A stretch of 64,000 bases of DNA, from the NCBI GenBank assembly GCA_040391785.1, contig JBEBXH010000013.1:35762-99761 (forward strand), written 5' to 3'. Origin of the DNA: UBA5239 sp040391785. Its GTDB lineage: Bacteria; Verrucomicrobiota; Lentisphaeria; Victivallales; Victivallaceae. Both the position numbers and the translations under genes were made by a program. Every line of letters begins with the position of its first letter. Positions within the stretch are counted from its first letter, which is position 1. Shown in pieces: positions 1 to 9,224 of the stretch. The notes beneath the pieces were generated by a model. That model did no database searches. It was not told the DNA's origin and was given only the letters and a program-made list of their open reading frames with translations.

Positions 1-229
1 CCCCGACTGCCTGGTTGCAGCGGCATACCCCGGGGACCCGGTCGAATAAAGCCGATCGCCGCTCCCAGGAGTTCCCGGAATTCCGGCTGAAAATGATATC
101 CAGTTCCCCTTCCTGTTGAGCGTGTGACGGTTGATTGTGAAAGACGATTACAAGTTCACCGTTACTGAGTTTCTGCATGTTGGGCCAGGCACAGACGCCC
201 TTTGCGATACATTGTTCAGCTATTATCAT
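1..229 (-). CDS. Sialidase-like (BNR/Asp-box) protein, N-terminal part only
   Basis: The frame enters from the left edge; ATG is at 229, with AGGG seven bases upstream. Only 76 residues are visible. Residues 48-55 read SRNSGNSW, matching the Asp-box pattern (S-x-[DN]-x-G-x-x-W) of sialidase/BNR beta-propellers, preceded by the usual strand GELDIIF. No signal peptide is visible, so a cytoplasmic enzyme is possible. A sialate O-acetylesterase lies 9 kb away, which fits sialoglycan use. The promoter carries a LacI-type operator. The family call rests on one Asp box and the strand before it; another propeller enzyme (GH33-like or related) is possible. Confidence 0.6.
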   Translation of the reverse strand, partial: MIIAEQCIAKGVCAWPNMQKLSNGELVIVFHNQPSHAQQEGELDIIFSRNSGNSWERRSALFDRVPGVCRCNQAVG

Positions 230-279
230 CTTTTTTCCCTACTAATATTTGGTGTTTTGTGAAATTCAGAATGTTTCTT

Positions 280-327
280 TGAAACGTTACACTGAATAAA
301 TTATACTGCCATAAAGCATTTTGTCAA
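280..327 (-). promoter_or_regulatory. Sigma-70-type promoter with LacI-type operator for the sialidase-like gene
   Basis: On the minus strand TTGACA (327-322), a 16-bp spacer and TATAAT (305-300) form a consensus promoter. Eight bases beyond the -10 lies TGAAACGTTACA (280-291), a near-palindrome centred on AACGTT, the core of LacI/CcpA-family operators. Its position over the expected start site implies repression. The regulator is not identified. Confidence 0.7.
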
Positions 328-393
328 TAGGGGGTGGAGACCATTTTGCTGAAAAATTTTACGGGAAGCCGTGAGCCTTACCTGAAGTCTGAT

Positions 394-485
394 CAAAGGA
401 CTAAAATGACGAAAATGACGCAAAGAACAGTCAATTTTTGAGCAGAAGCCGTCTTTTATGTCATTTATGTCTTTTCAGTCCTTTG
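394..485. repeat. Period-9 RGAC repeat, inverted pair
   Basis: [GT]GAC or GAAC units begin at 398, 407, 416 and 425, exactly 9 bp apart. GTC units begin at 451, 460, 469 and 478, again 9 bp apart on the opposite strand. The two ~35-bp arms (394-428 and 451-485) are imperfect inverted repeats and could form a long hairpin. Similar blocks occur elsewhere in the window. The rest of the 362-bp gap 230-591 holds the two divergent promoter regions. Confidence 0.6.
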
Positions 486-591
486 TTTTTTGCAAGGCTG
501 TCTGTTTCCCGAAATATCCGGAAAAGGCGGTTGAAAATAATCCCCGACATATATAGATTATACCAATAATCGATTAACAGGACATGGAACT

Positions 592-1692
592 ATGAAAAAA
601 TTATCGGCTATCGCGATTCTGGTTTCGCTGGCTGCTGCCGTGACGGCGGCGGAGTATCAGGTGGACGTCAATAACGGCGACGACAACGGAGAGATCCTGC
701 GGACCTTCGAGGCCGCGCTGGCCAAGGCCGCCCCCGGCGATACCATCCGCATCCTGCCGGCGGACCGCCCCATCAACGCCAGTCTGGTCATCAAGGACAA
801 AAGCGGCGCGCCCGACCAGCCGATCGTCATCGACGCCATGTTCAATACGTTTGTCGGGACGAAACCGGTCAATCTGGAGGAATGGCACCAGATCGAGCCG
901 GGGCTGTATCACACGACGCGCCCGATGTCGGACAGCCGGATCGGGCGTTTTAATATGTGCTTCAACGGCGAAATGCAGCGCATGGGGCGCACGGTCAAAT
1001 GGAAGTCGCCGCCGCTGAAAAAAGTCTCCGAGCTGCAGGATTACGAGTGGACCGTCATCAATAAAAAAGATGTGTATTTCCGCATTCCGAAGGATTTGAA
1101 TCCGGCCGACGCCGACATCCGGGAGTCGATTGAGACCGATTCCGGGGTGATGCTGACCGGCAGCTCCAGCCATATCACCGTCCGCAATATGATCGTGAAA
1201 AACTTCTGGAACGACGGTTTCAACATCCATTACGACTGCAAGGATATTTTGTTTGAGAATGTCGCCGCGATCGACAACTACGACGACGGCATCAGCGCCC
1301 ACGAGGAATGCGAGGTCACGGTACGCAATATGTATGCGCGCGGCAACGGCACCGGCATCTGCCACGTACAGGAAGCGGTGGTGACGCACGAGAACGTCTA
1401 CATCGCGCCGGGGACGTTCGGAGCGGATATTTATCTCTTGAACAAAGAGAATACGCTGCGCAATGTGATCGTGGAGGGGACTTCGCCGCGCGGCGTGGAG
1501 TTCGCCAGGAAATCGCAGAACGTGCTGGAGTCCTGCGTATTTGTCTGGCCGGATCAGCGCCGGTTCATCATCGGTGCGGAGTCCGTGGTCCGGATTACCG
1601 GCACGGTGATCGATTCTCCAGTGGCCGACAAGCGGGTGGATGCGCTGAAAAAGCAGCTGCGTGAGATCTTCGGCGCAGCGATTGTGAAGTGA
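592..1692 (+). CDS. Secreted right-handed beta-helix (pectate-lyase-like) protein
   Basis: 366 aa with a clear signal peptide (MKKLSAIAILVSLAAAVTAA, mature from about residue 21). Residues ~185-340 show the short repeating strands of a parallel beta-helix, with recurring units such as ITVRNMIVKN, ILFENVAAID, VTVRNMYARG and TLRNVIVEG. This fold is used by polysaccharide lyases, GH28-like hydrolases and carbohydrate-surface proteins. No catalytic set can be assigned by eye, so substrate and reaction are unknown. An AGGA element precedes ATG 592. A candidate promoter, TTGAAA (531) with TAGATT (554), lies upstream. Export to periplasm or surface is expected. Confidence 0.75.
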   Translation: MKKLSAIAILVSLAAAVTAAEYQVDVNNGDDNGEILRTFEAALAKAAPGDTIRILPADRPINASLVIKDKSGAPDQPIVIDAMFNTFVGTKPVNLEEWHQIEPGLYHTTRPMSDSRIGRFNMCFNGEMQRMGRTVKWKSPPLKKVSELQDYEWTVINKKDVYFRIPKDLNPADADIRESIETDSGVMLTGSSSHITVRNMIVKNFWNDGFNIHYDCKDILFENVAAIDNYDDGISAHEECEVTVRNMYARGNGTGICHVQEAVVTHENVYIAPGTFGADIYLLNKENTLRNVIVEGTSPRGVEFARKSQNVLESCVFVWPDQRRFIIGAESVVRITGTVIDSPVADKRVDALKKQLREIFGAAIVK

Positions 1693-1836
1693 AGTACATG
1701 CTGAAAACGGGATTTTTTTTCCAGTAATTTGGAAAATGAATTTGAAATATTGGAAAGATGCGGCATAGTAATATAAGAATTATTTTATTCGAAGTAAACA
1801 AAAAAGACAAACGGATAACCTTAAAAGGAGGCTCAG

Positions 1837-2076
1837 ATGTCTCAAATCGCAGAAAAAGTGAAAAAAATCGTAGTGGATCAGCTCGGCGTCAATGAAGATC
1901 AGGTCGTGCCGGAAGCCAAGTTCATCGAAGATCTCGGCGCGGACTCCCTGGACCAGGTCGAACTGGTTATGGCTCTGGAAGAAGAATTCGGTTCTGACAT
2001 TCCGGACGAAGATGCTGAAAAGCTCACTACGGTCGGCGAAGCCATTAAGTATGTTGAGAGCAAGAGCAACGAATAA
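1837..2076 (+). CDS. acpP: Acyl carrier protein
   Basis: 79 aa, the usual ACP length. It contains GADSLDQVEL around residues 35-44; the Ser of DSL is the 4'-phosphopantetheine attachment site. The protein is acidic, as expected, and carries acyl chains for fatty acid and lipid A synthesis in the cytoplasm. AAGGAGG lies just upstream of ATG 1837. It is followed by a terminator and then fabF, the usual acpP-fabF order. Confidence 0.97.
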   Translation: MSQIAEKVKKIVVDQLGVNEDQVVPEAKFIEDLGADSLDQVELVMALEEEFGSDIPDEDAEKLTTVGEAIKYVESKSNE

Positions 2077-2098
2077 TTTCTTGTCTGATATACCTTGT

Positions 2099-2136
2099 AA
2101 ATGGGTCACGGCTGTAAAAGTGTGACCCATTTTTTG
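2099..2136 (+). terminator. Rho-independent terminator between acpP and fabF
   Basis: ATGGGTCAC (2101-2109) pairs perfectly with GTGACCCAT (2122-2130), extended by AA/TT, with a 12-nt loop and a T tract at 2131-2135. It probably reduces read-through from the highly expressed acpP into fabF. Confidence 0.8.
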
Positions 2137-2175
2137 TATCGACAATGGAAATTAACCCCAGCAAATGAGGAATTG

Positions 2176-3420
2176 ATGAATCGGCGAGTAGTTATAACAG
2201 GTACTGGGATTGTGTCCTGCGTGGGCAACAATGTGAAAGATTTCTGGCATGCGTTGACCAACGGAATCTGCGGTCTTGACCTTGTACAGCAATTGGATTT
2301 GACCGAATATCGTACCAGGATTGGCGGAGAAGTGAAGAACTTCGATTTCTCACAGTACATGTCGCCCAAGGATGCCAAGCGGCTCGATCCTTTCTGCCAG
2401 TTTGCGGTAGCTGCCGCGGACGAAGCCATGAAGGAAGCCGGTTTGATGAATCAACTTGATGGGGTGGACCCCACTCGCGTGGGATGTCTGGTTTCCAGCG
2501 GTATCGGCGGACTGCATACATTTTTTGAACAGACCAAGAGCATCATCGAGCGCGGCCCGAACCGCACTTCGCCGCTGTTTATCCCGATGATGATCGGCGA
2601 TATGGCCAGCGGCACGCTGTCGATCCGCTATGGTGCCAAGGGCCCGAACATGGGTCTGGTCACCGCCTGCGCCACCGGCACGCACTCGATCGGTGAATCT
2701 TACTGGATGATCCGCCGCGGCGATGCCGATATCATGATTTCCGGCGGCAGCGAAGCCGCCATCAATCCGATCGGGTTCTCCGGTTTCTGCGCCATGAAGG
2801 CGATGAGCCAGCGCAACGACGATCCGAAGCACGCCAGCCGTCCGTTTGACATGGACCGCGACGGTTTCGTGATGTCCGAAGGCGCGGGCGTACTGGTTCT
2901 CGAGGACCTCGAGCACGCGCTGAAGCGCGGTGCCAATATCCTGGCGGAAATCGTGGGCTACGGCGCCACCGGCGACGCATACCACATCACCTCGCCGGAC
3001 CCGGAAGGCATGGGCGCGGCGCGGGCGATGATGATCGCCATGAAGCACGCCGGCATCAACCCGGAAGAAGTGGACTATATCAACGCCCACGGCACCAGCA
3101 CCGACCTGAACGACAAGTACGAAACCAAGGCGCTGAAAGCAGCCCTCGGCAACGCCGCTTACAAAGTTTCGGTCAGCAGCACCAAGGGTACCACCGGTCA
3201 CGGCCTCGGCGCCGCCGGCGGTTTCGAGAGCATTGCCTGTATCAAGGCGATTCTCGACGGCGTCATCCCGCCGACCATCAATTACGTGACTCCGGACCCG
3301 GAATGCGACCTGGACATCACCCCGAACACCGCCAAGGAAAAACCGGTACGGTATGCCATCAATACCAATCTCGGTTTCGGCGGCCATAACGGAGCGATTG
3401 TTTTCAAGCGTTTCGAATAA
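2176..3420 (+). CDS. fabF: 3-oxoacyl-[ACP] synthase II (KAS II)
   Basis: 414 aa from ATG 2176, chosen because the protein then begins MNRRVVITGTGIVS like other FabF proteins and TGAGGA sits 5-6 bases upstream; an in-frame ATG at 2101 lies inside the terminator hairpin. The catalytic triad is visible: Cys in VTACATGTH, His in NAHGTSTDLND and His in GTTGHGLGAAGG. It condenses malonyl-ACP with acyl-ACP in fatty acid elongation in the cytoplasm. It follows acpP and ends at a strong terminator. Confidence 0.96.
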   Translation: MNRRVVITGTGIVSCVGNNVKDFWHALTNGICGLDLVQQLDLTEYRTRIGGEVKNFDFSQYMSPKDAKRLDPFCQFAVAAADEAMKEAGLMNQLDGVDPTRVGCLVSSGIGGLHTFFEQTKSIIERGPNRTSPLFIPMMIGDMASGTLSIRYGAKGPNMGLVTACATGTHSIGESYWMIRRGDADIMISGGSEAAINPIGFSGFCAMKAMSQRNDDPKHASRPFDMDRDGFVMSEGAGVLVLEDLEHALKRGANILAEIVGYGATGDAYHITSPDPEGMGAARAMMIAMKHAGINPEEVDYINAHGTSTDLNDKYETKALKAALGNAAYKVSVSSTKGTTGHGLGAAGGFESIACIKAILDGVIPPTINYVTPDPECDLDITPNTAKEKPVRYAINTNLGFGGHNGAIVFKRFE

Positions 3421-3439
3421 CTTTTTTTCGTAAAAATTC

Positions 3440-3475
3440 AAGACGATAATGCTTTTTTGCATTATCGTCTTTGCT
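3440..3475 (+). terminator. Terminator after fabF
   Basis: A 13-bp perfect stem (3440-3452 with 3459-3471) closes a six-T loop and is followed by a T-rich stretch. Confidence 0.85.
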
Positions 3476-3548
3476 TTTGCAGCGATTCAGTTTATATTAT
3501 AGATATGGTATTTACGAGAATCGACATAAATTGCATATGGAGGATAAT

Positions 3549-4064
3549 ATGAAATTTGCGGTATTATTTGCGGCGGCGGGAGTAGCGGTATTTATGACGG
3601 CGTGCGGGCCGAAACTGGCTCAAACACCCTACACGGCGGAAGAAACCCAGTGGGAATCTTACCTGAAAGAAAATTACCCGGGCTGGCGCGCTCCGCAGAC
3701 CGAACCGCCGAAGGAAGGCGCGGCCGTCAACCAGGGCGGCACCGCGCCCCAGAAGCCCTATGTGGTGGAAGAGTCGGCCACGGTGACCGATCTGGACAAG
3801 GAATTTGAAATCGTCAGCGATACCACTTACAGCGACGGCACCAGGATCCATAGCGATACCCGCATCAGCGAAACCCCGGTTTCGAAAAACAGCGGCAGCT
3901 CGATCCAGTACACGGTGAAGAAGGGCGATACGCTCGGGTCCATCGCCAAGGCGCATTACAACAAAGCAAGCAGCTGGAAGAAAATCTACAATGCCAATAC
4001 CAATGTCATATCCGATCCCAACAAGTTGAAAATCGGTACGGTCTTGCGCATTCCCCAGCAATAA
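3549..4064 (+). CDS. LysM-domain lipoprotein
   Basis: 171 aa from ATG 3549, which has GGAGG six bases upstream; a longer frame from 3471 runs through the terminator. Residues 1-19 form a lipoprotein signal ending FMTAC, so Cys19 is the likely lipidated residue (the Met at -3 is a non-optimal lipobox position). The C-terminal ~50 residues are one LysM peptidoglycan-binding domain, starting QYTVKKGDTLGSIAKAHY and ending GTVLRIPQ. The middle is low-complexity linker. It probably tethers the outer membrane to the wall. It leads the run phoH-like, PgpH-like, ybeY, CorC-like. Confidence 0.85.
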   Translation: MKFAVLFAAAGVAVFMTACGPKLAQTPYTAEETQWESYLKENYPGWRAPQTEPPKEGAAVNQGGTAPQKPYVVEESATVTDLDKEFEIVSDTTYSDGTRIHSDTRISETPVSKNSGSSIQYTVKKGDTLGSIAKAHYNKASSWKKIYNANTNVISDPNKLKIGTVLRIPQQ

Positions 4065-4086
4065 ATGGAGTTAAAATCAGTTCCTG

Positions 4087-5061
<975 letters not shown>

Positions 5062-5072
5062 TATAAACAATT

Positions 5073-7466
5073 ATGATTAGATGGTTGAACAGTTATATAA
5101 ACCGTAAGCTCGCGCAGCACCGCATGAAGCACAATCACAGCGGCATGCCGCAGCGCCAGTTCTGGCACGAGAAGCTGATGGAGCAGCTCAATTATTCGCG
5201 CGTGATCGGCGCGCTGATGATGATTATGCTGTGGTGTTTCTGCTCGTTCATCATGATCCTGCCCAAGCTGAAACCGCACGATTACAATCTGGTTGTGAAC
5301 CAGAAAGCGCCCGAGACGATTATCGCCGAAATCGATTTTCTCTACGAAGATACCCGGAAAACCGAAGCGCTGCGGCAGACCGCCGAGGCGTCCGTCCAAC
5401 GGTATTATAAATTTTCCGCGGAAAAAAAGGCTCAGGCGCTCCGTAATTTCGGTGAATTCACTGCTGCGCTGGCCAAGCGGATCAACCTCGAAAAACTGAA
5501 ACAGCCCTACCGCCCCGCGGACGATGACGTTTACGGCAAGCTGGTGGCCACGCTGACGCCGCAGGTGCTCGAAGATTTGAGCATGCTTTTTGAGGACGAG
5601 TCGAACAGCGGCTTCATGCGGCGGGAATTCGAGAAAATTTTGAACCGCGGCATTTTGAACGAGCGCGACAAAAAGGCGCTGCCGCCGGAAGAAAAAATCC
5701 GCGTCATCGACGAACTCGGACGCGAAACCGAGCGGGCCGTCGGCGAGCTGCCGAACTACCGCGAGGCCGCCGCCCGTTTCATCGTGGAGCTGGCCCGCAA
5801 TAATCCGAATATGTCCGTGCGCGAGATGACGGAGGCCGGGCGCCCCCTGATCGGCATCATCGAAAACATCCTCAGTACCGACGGCGACCTCGACCGCATG
5901 GAGGACCGCCGCCGCCAGATCCAGCGCGAAATCCGCAAGCAGGTGAAGCCGGTACTGGAAAATATCAACAAAAACCAGGTCATCGTCCGCCGCGACGAAG
6001 TCGTCACCCCACAGATCATGGAGATCATCGACGCCTACAGCAAAAATTACAGCAAGCAGGTTTTCGACTCCGGCACCTACAAACATATGATTTACATCAT
6101 TTACTGGTGTCTGCTGCTGGTGCTGTTTGTGATCATTTACCTCTACCATATCCACCCGAAGGTGGTCAAGGACAACGGCAGCATGATGCTGTGCACGTGG
6201 ATCATCATCCTCGGCATCGGTTTGAATTATGTCATGGCGGAGGCGTTTCACGCTTCGTGCCGGATCTGGAACATTGCGCCGGAGTGGATCGGCGTGGCGC
6301 TGCCGGTCGGCTTCAGCGCCGCCTTGCTGGCGGTTACGGTCGGGTTCCGGGTGTCGCTCTACATGGGATTTTTCGTCTCGACCATGACGGCGATGATGAT
6401 CGGGGATCATTTCGACAGCGCCATCGGCGGTATGCTGCTGTGCGGCGTCACCGCGCTGGCGGTACGCAATGCCGACAATTACCGTTCGTTTTTTATGCGC
6501 ACCATGCTTTCGGTGGTGATTTCGTTCATCCTGATGGGGGTGGCGATCATCGTGGTGACGAGTGACAGTATCAGCTGGCATAAGCTTTTGTGGGGGCTGG
6601 GGCTCTCGGCGTTAAATGGATTCATGACGGCGACGCTGGCGCTGCTGGCGCTTTTTATGATGGAAGTATTTTTCCGGGTCAGCACCAATATGTCGCTGCT
6701 GATGTTTGACTACAACCATCCGCTGCTGGTCGAATTGCGCAAGAAAGCGCCGGGGACCTTCCACCACAGCCTCACGGTGTCGACGCTGGTCGAGGCCGCG
6801 GCCAAGGAGATCGACTTCAATCCGATCCCGGCGCGGGTGGCGGCGCTCTTCCACGACATCGGCAAGATCGGCAAGCCCGAGTATTTCGCGGAAAACATTC
6901 CGGCCGAGAACAAGCATGACGAGCTGCATCCGCACATGAGCAGCATGGTGATTATGAATCACGTCAAGGCCGGGCTGAGCTTGGCGGCCAAATACCGGCT
7001 GCCGCGCATCATCCGCAAGACCATTGAGCAGCATCACGGCACCGACATGGTGTATTATTTCTACCGCAAGGCCCTCGACGCCCAGCCCGGGCGCGAAGGC
7101 GTGGAAGAGCACGAATTCCGTTACCCCGGCCCGCTGCCCTCCGATAAAACCGTGGTACTGGTCAGCCTGGCCGACGCCTGCGAGGCCGCCTGCCGTTCGA
7201 TCAAAAAGCCGACCCCGGCCAAAATCGACCAGATGGTCAGCGATATTTTCCATCGGCGCATCCGCGACGGGCAGCTTGACGATGCCGATATCACCGTGGG
7301 CGAGCTCTCCGCCATCCGCGATTGCTTTATCCGCGAGTTAACCAGTATACACCATGCGCGCATGGCTTATCCGAAGGAAGAAGAAGAACATGAAGACCGG
7401 CCTTTCGTGGCGGCTGAAAAACCGAAGGACCCCCCCAAACCGAAAACTGCTGTCGAAGTTGATTGA
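5073..7466 (+). CDS. 7TM-HD family membrane phosphohydrolase (PgpH-like c-di-AMP phosphodiesterase)
   Basis: 797 aa. A TM helix near residues 45-65 precedes a long extracytoplasmic 7TM-HDED-type region, then about seven TM helices (roughly 340-530), then a cytoplasmic HD domain. The HD domain shows FHHSLTVSTLVEAA, the HD pair in ALFHDIGKIGKPEYF (His594-Asp595) and a later EQHHGTD. This architecture defines PgpH/YqfF proteins, which cleave cyclic di-AMP. The last ~35 residues are a charged, proline-rich tail overlapped by ybeY. Placement between phoH and ybeY is the common bacterial order. Activity on c-di-AMP is inferred from family. Confidence 0.88.
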   Translation: MIRWLNSYINRKLAQHRMKHNHSGMPQRQFWHEKLMEQLNYSRVIGALMMIMLWCFCSFIMILPKLKPHDYNLVVNQKAPETIIAEIDFLYEDTRKTEALRQTAEASVQRYYKFSAEKKAQALRNFGEFTAALAKRINLEKLKQPYRPADDDVYGKLVATLTPQVLEDLSMLFEDESNSGFMRREFEKILNRGILNERDKKALPPEEKIRVIDELGRETERAVGELPNYREAAARFIVELARNNPNMSVREMTEAGRPLIGIIENILSTDGDLDRMEDRRRQIQREIRKQVKPVLENINKNQVIVRRDEVVTPQIMEIIDAYSKNYSKQVFDSGTYKHMIYIIYWCLLLVLFVIIYLYHIHPKVVKDNGSMMLCTWIIILGIGLNYVMAEAFHASCRIWNIAPEWIGVALPVGFSAALLAVTVGFRVSLYMGFFVSTMTAMMIGDHFDSAIGGMLLCGVTALAVRNADNYRSFFMRTMLSVVISFILMGVAIIVVTSDSISWHKLLWGLGLSALNGFMTATLALLALFMMEVFFRVSTNMSLLMFDYNHPLLVELRKKAPGTFHHSLTVSTLVEAAAKEIDFNPIPARVAALFHDIGKIGKPEYFAENIPAENKHDELHPHMSSMVIMNHVKAGLSLAAKYRLPRIIRKTIEQHHGTDMVYYFYRKALDAQPGREGVEEHEFRYPGPLPSDKTVVLVSLADACEAACRSIKKPTPAKIDQMVSDIFHRRIRDGQLDDADITVGELSAIRDCFIRELTSIHHARMAYPKEEEEHEDRPFVAAEKPKDPPKPKTAVEVD

Positions 7467-7890
7467 GCGGGCTGCCGCGCTGTGCAAACTGCCGATCGGC
7501 GAAAACCAGGAGTTCAACGTGGTTTTTGCCGGCGACCGGAGCATGGCATCGATTAACCGCGACTTCGTCGGTCATGAGGGGACCACCGACGTCATCACGT
7601 TCAATTATCTGGAGGGCGACGAACCCCCGGAGGAGTACGACGTGGCCGTGGAGCTGGTGATTTGTCCGGACGTGGCGTGGCGCGAAGGGGAGGCACGGGC
7701 CGATTCTTCGTATGCGCGGGAGCTGGTCCTGTATATCGTTCACGGCATGCTGCATTGTTCCGGCTGTGACGACCTGACCCCCGGGGACCGCCGCAAAATG
7801 CGCCGGGCCGAGCGGCGCGTGATGACCGTGCTGGAGCAGGAATTTGATTTTGAGATGATTTTTCCCATATCAACTGGAGGTTGTAAGTGA
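7390..7890 (+). CDS. ybeY: Endoribonuclease YbeY (rRNA maturation factor)
   Basis: 166 aa from ATG 7390, preceded by purine-rich GAAGGAAGAAGAAGAAC; an ATG at 7354 is possible. The gene overlaps the 3' end of the PgpH-like gene by 77 bp in another frame. The metal site is HGMLHCSGCDD: the first two His of H-x3-H-x5-H are present but the third ligand position is Asp, a variant seen in some YbeY lineages. It acts in 16S rRNA 3' maturation and 70S quality control. It shares GTGA with the next gene. Confidence 0.92.
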   Translation: MKTGLSWRLKNRRTPPNRKLLSKLIERAAALCKLPIGENQEFNVVFAGDRSMASINRDFVGHEGTTDVITFNYLEGDEPPEEYDVAVELVICPDVAWREGEARADSSYARELVLYIVHGMLHCSGCDDLTPGDRRKMRRAERRVMTVLEQEFDFEMIFPISTGGCK

Positions 7891-9131
7891 GATACGAACT
7901 GATTGTGGGCGCATACCTGGCCTATTTCTGGTGTATGACGGCCTGGAATTCGCTGTACCGGATCACCCGTGGCAAAATTCGCCTGATCGAGGACAAAAAT
8001 GAGGAACTGGCCGAGAAAATGGAGGTCTGGCGCGATAATCAGACCGAGTACAACCAGGTTTTCCGGATCATTTTCATGCTGACCGTCTCGATCATGGGCA
8101 TTTCGGTATTTCAGTATCTCGAAGTTCACCTGGCTGAATATAAATTCACCTGGAACATGCTGCTGCTGATCAGTGTCGGCGTGCTCTGTCTCCTTTTTCT
8201 CTTTACCGCGCTGCTGATCCGGTTCATCGTCAGGAAGTTCGACGTCAAAATCCTCTCGTTCACACTGCCGCTGGTCGGGTTCATCTTCAAGCCGGTCATG
8301 AAAATTTCCGACTGGCTCAGCGGGCTGCTCGAACAGGACGAAGCCGAGGCTCCCAGCATTGAAGACGAAATCATGTCGTTCGTGGAAAACGACGACGAAG
8401 CCAACGAAGACGGCGCCCTCGAAGAAGAGGAAAAGCGCATGATCAAAGGGATCTTTGACCTCGACGACACGCAGGTGCGCGAGATCATGACTCCGCGCGT
8501 CGACCTGGTGGCGCTCTCCGACGCCGCCACGTTTGACGAGGCCCGGAAGAAATTCGTCGAGTCCGGCCACAGCCGGATTCCGATTTACAGCGGCACCGTC
8601 GACGAGATCAAGGGGATTTTGTACGCCAAGGACTTCCTGGAGGAGTCGGCGAAGGGGAAGAGCCTGATCGATATGGCGCACCAGCCGCTGTTCGTGCCGG
8701 AATCGAAAAACGTCAGTTCGCTGCTCAAGGAGTTTCGTCACTCCTCCATCCACGTGGCGGTGATTATCGATGAATACGGTGGTACCTCCGGCGTCGCCAC
8801 CCTCGAGGACATCCTCGAAAAAATCGTCGGCGAAATCCGCGACGAATACGACGATGTGACCGACGGCGGCATTCAGCCGATCACCCTCGAGGACGGTTCG
8901 GTGATTTTCGAGGCCCGCAGCCTGATCAGCGAGGTCAATGACTTCCTTGATATCAACATCCCCGAAGACGAAAACGTGGACACCATCGGCGGCTTCGTTT
9001 CCAGCGAATTCGGCCGTATCCCCGCCTCCGGCGAAGTGCTGAACATGGAAGGAATCGCCCGCATCACCGTGGTCAAATCCGACCCGCGCAAAGTCATCAG
9101 TGTCAAGATCAACATCGTGGAAGAAGAATAA
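7887..9131 (+). CDS. CNNM/CorC (HlyC) family protein with paired CBS domains
   Basis: 414 aa with a GTG start overlapping the ybeY stop (GTGA) and GGAGG seven bases upstream. The N-terminal ~125 residues contain three or four TM segments. A linker then leads to the CBS pair: EEKRMIKGIFDLDD and REIMTPRVDLVAL open the first CBS, and SSIHVAVIIDEYGGTSGVAT is the classic second-CBS signature. A CorC_HlyC C-terminal domain follows. Family members affect Mg2+/Co2+ efflux or act like GldE. The membrane part is short and divergent compared with a textbook DUF21, so transport is inferred. Last gene before a bidirectional terminator. Confidence 0.87.
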   Translation: MRYELIVGAYLAYFWCMTAWNSLYRITRGKIRLIEDKNEELAEKMEVWRDNQTEYNQVFRIIFMLTVSIMGISVFQYLEVHLAEYKFTWNMLLLISVGVLCLLFLFTALLIRFIVRKFDVKILSFTLPLVGFIFKPVMKISDWLSGLLEQDEAEAPSIEDEIMSFVENDDEANEDGALEEEEKRMIKGIFDLDDTQVREIMTPRVDLVALSDAATFDEARKKFVESGHSRIPIYSGTVDEIKGILYAKDFLEESAKGKSLIDMAHQPLFVPESKNVSSLLKEFRHSSIHVAVIIDEYGGTSGVATLEDILEKIVGEIRDEYDDVTDGGIQPITLEDGSVIFEARSLISEVNDFLDINIPEDENVDTIGGFVSSEFGRIPASGEVLNMEGIARITVVKSDPRKVISVKINIVEEE

Positions 9132-9173
9132 GACTTTTTGTCCACAAAATACACAAAATAGCACAAAAAAAGC

Positions 9174-9206
9174 AATCCCATAGGCGATCGCCTATGGGAT
9201 TTTTCG
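9174..9206. terminator. Bidirectional terminator between convergent genes
   Basis: A perfect 28-bp palindrome (9174-9201) centred on GCGATCGC is flanked by T tracts reading out on both strands. It serves the CorC-like gene on plus and the esterase gene on minus. Confidence 0.88.
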
Positions 9207-9224
9207 TGGACAGAAAAAAGAGTT

